A DNA stretch of 64,000 nucleotides, taken from Alphaproteobacteria bacterium 46_93_T64. Lineage in GTDB: Bacteria > Pseudomonadota > Alphaproteobacteria > Sneathiellales > Sneathiellaceae. Made by a program: the position numbers and the translations under genes. Positions 62,773 through 64,000 of the stretch are shown here, in pieces. How positions within the stretch are numbered: the first letter of the stretch is position 1; each line of letters opens with the position of its first letter. The notes below the pieces were generated by a model that searched no databases, was not told the DNA's origin, and saw only the letters and a list, made by a program, of their open reading frames with translations. The stretch is from NCBI GenBank assembly GCA_002163135.1, contig MAAN01000013.1:1-64000 (forward strand), read 5' to 3'.

Positions 62773-64000
62773 ATGAGCTCAAATACTGTCCAAAATATTT
62801 TAGTCGTCGGCGCTGGCATCGTTGGCGTGTCCACAGCCATATGGCTGCAACGCGCCGGACACAAGGTTACGTTGATGGACCGTGAAGGTCCTTCCGCAGG
62901 GGCATCCTATGGTAATGCGGGTGTCATTGCATCAGGCTCACTGGTTCCAATAACCGTACCCGGCCTTCTTCGCAAAGCGCCGGGAATGCTATTTAGTTCG
63001 AACCAACCCTTGTTCTTACGCTGGCGATATTTGCCAAAATTACTTCCGTTTCTGAAGGATTATCTAAAACACGCAAACGCAGAATCTGTCGAGCGTATTT
63101 CAGACGGGCTCGCGACATTGTTGCATGATGCGCCAGATCAACATTTGGCCTTGGCAGCGGGAACGCTTGCAGAAAAGTATATTGATACGATGGATTATCT
63201 GTTTGGATACGCAGATAAGGCCGCTTTTGATGCAGACCATTTTGGCTGGGGGGTTCGAAAAAGCCGAGGGGTAGAATTTGAACCATTGGACGCGAAGGCC
63301 CTTGCCGAATATGACCCTGCTCTAAAAGGCAGATTTAACTATGGAGTTCGCTGTAAAAACCATGGCCGGATTTCGGACCCTGGGGCCTACGTCACCGCGT
63401 TGGCGGATCACTTTACGGACAATGGCGGAACATTTTTACAAGGTGAATTGAAGAGTTTCCTTATCCAGAACGATCATTGTTTACAAATTCAAACTGCCGA
63501 AGGACCTATTACAGCCGACAAGTTCGTAATTACGACAGGTGCATGGAGTAGTAGTTGGGCGGAAGAGCTCGGTATTTCGGTGCCAATGGAATCTGAGCGT
63601 GGATACCATATTGAATTCGTAAATCCGTCGATCACTCTTAAATCACCATTGATGGTTGCAGGAGGGAAATTCGTCGTCAACTCCATGAACGGACGCTTGC
63701 GTTGTGCCGGCGTGATTGAGTTTGGCGGACTGAGCCCGGATCGATCTCAGGCACCGATTGATTTACTGAAAAATCAAATGGCTGAGTTATTTCCCGATTT
63801 AGAGTATGATCGTATCGATGAGTGGATGGGACACCGCCCTGCGACAGCAGATTCGTTACCGATTATAGGAGTAAGCCCGAAAGCCAAAAACATCTACCTT
63901 GGCTATGGGCACCATCATATTGGCCTCACTGGTGGGCCAAAAACTGGGCGTTGGTTAGCTAGTCTAATAACCGGCACCCCAATAAATACCGATCTGACTG
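62773..64000 (+). CDS. D-amino acid dehydrogenase-like FAD oxidoreductase (DadA family), 3' end outside window
   Basis: Open from ATG 62773 to the right edge, 409 codons without a stop, so the gene is cut by the window. AGGGGGA precedes the ATG. The N-terminus VVGAGIVGVSTAIWLQRAG (about residues 11-29) is the FAD dinucleotide-binding motif, then DREGPSAGASYGNAGVI, and the later segments GRISDPGAYVTALA, VITTGAWSSSWAEEL and GHRPATADSLPIIG are characteristic of DadA-type D-amino acid dehydrogenases. The family oxidises D-amino acids to keto acids and passes electrons to the respiratory chain. A LysR gene is divergent and probably its regulator. The length so far is near the usual 415-430 residues. 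Confidence 0.88.
   Translation, partial: MSSNTVQNILVVGAGIVGVSTAIWLQRAGHKVTLMDREGPSAGASYGNAGVIASGSLVPITVPGLLRKAPGMLFSSNQPLFLRWRYLPKLLPFLKDYLKHANAESVERISDGLATLLHDAPDQHLALAAGTLAEKYIDTMDYLFGYADKAAFDADHFGWGVRKSRGVEFEPLDAKALAEYDPALKGRFNYGVRCKNHGRISDPGAYVTALADHFTDNGGTFLQGELKSFLIQNDHCLQIQTAEGPITADKFVITTGAWSSSWAEELGISVPMESERGYHIEFVNPSITLKSPLMVAGGKFVVNSMNGRLRCAGVIEFGGLSPDRSQAPIDLLKNQMAELFPDLEYDRIDEWMGHRPATADSLPIIGVSPKAKNIYLGYGHHHIGLTGGPKTGRWLASLITGTPINTDLT

Noticed and set aside
1-64000. tRNA, rRNA, CRISPR, insertion sequence or prophage genes
   Set aside because: I looked for GTTCGA-type T-loops, repeat arrays, transposase motifs and integrase motifs and saw none; a covariance-model search could still find a small RNA.

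Overview
The window looks like a chromosomal segment of a marine or free-living alphaproteobacterium with a moderate GC content (mid-40s percent by eye). The signs are a TAXI-type TRAP transporter, an MttB-like/dimethylglycine-dehydrogenase catabolic operon, four LysR regulators with small target genes, a CHASE3 chemoreceptor, and an aconitase relic next to a DUF1223 gene. I could not settle the order or genus. I see no rRNA, tRNA, CRISPR array, insertion sequence or phage gene.

Layout. 1-2855 (minus): a branched-chain-amino-acid-type ABC transporter (LivH fragment, LivG) headed by a long-chain acyl-CoA synthetase. 2856-3865: AT-rich non-coding DNA, then an acnA remnant that appears to join the start of aconitase to its last residues, with a terminator behind it. 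3866-13083: DUF1223 protein, Nudix hydrolase, an unknown lipoprotein pair, HtpG, a HutC-like repressor, a LuxR-type response regulator, an unusual AAA ATPase and a GcvR-like ACT protein. 13143-19485: a chemoreceptor with three CHASE3-like units, a crotonase-fold protein, three tandem GNAT-like paralogues and PhnA. 19588-22979 (minus): a compact three-gene operon that looks like CDP-polyol synthesis and transfer. 23183-33035: SDR, multicopper oxidase, then an XRE regulator divergent from a desaturase / PhnD-like / MttB-like / DMGDH-GcvT operon, then DUF2189. 33450-38009: a tiny membrane protein, an unknown membrane protein and the TAXI TRAP transporter.

38047-44496 (minus) is a tightly packed ten-gene envelope operon: glycine-zipper antigen, CsgG/FlgO-like plus peptidoglycan-binding protein, ExbD-like, lytic transglycosylase, lipoprotein, coiled-coil protein, small secreted protein, MotA/TolQ/ExbB-like, single-TM protein, TonB-like proline-rich protein. 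A PepSY protein with a two-component system (44666-47118) is divergent from it, with a near-perfect inverted repeat in between. I read this as a proton-motive-force-linked trans-envelope machine under its own sensor; as a set I do not recognise it.

47167-64000 carries a DhlA-like haloalkane dehalogenase, a 1277-residue fusion of DNA topoisomerase III with a RecD2-like helicase whose ATPase motifs are degraded, and a run of small accessory units: LysR/LysE, GST and VOC with LysR, EamA transporter, nitronate monooxygenase, PadR, alpha/beta hydrolase, small membrane protein with LysR, nitrobindin-like protein, LysR with a DadA-like oxidase that runs off the right edge. A perfect 21-bp inverted repeat lies at 59445-59491.

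The best candidates for undescribed biology are the CDP-polyol operon, the envelope operon with its two-component system, and the topoisomerase III/pseudo-RecD2 fusion. All calls rest on reading motifs by eye; no database search was run.
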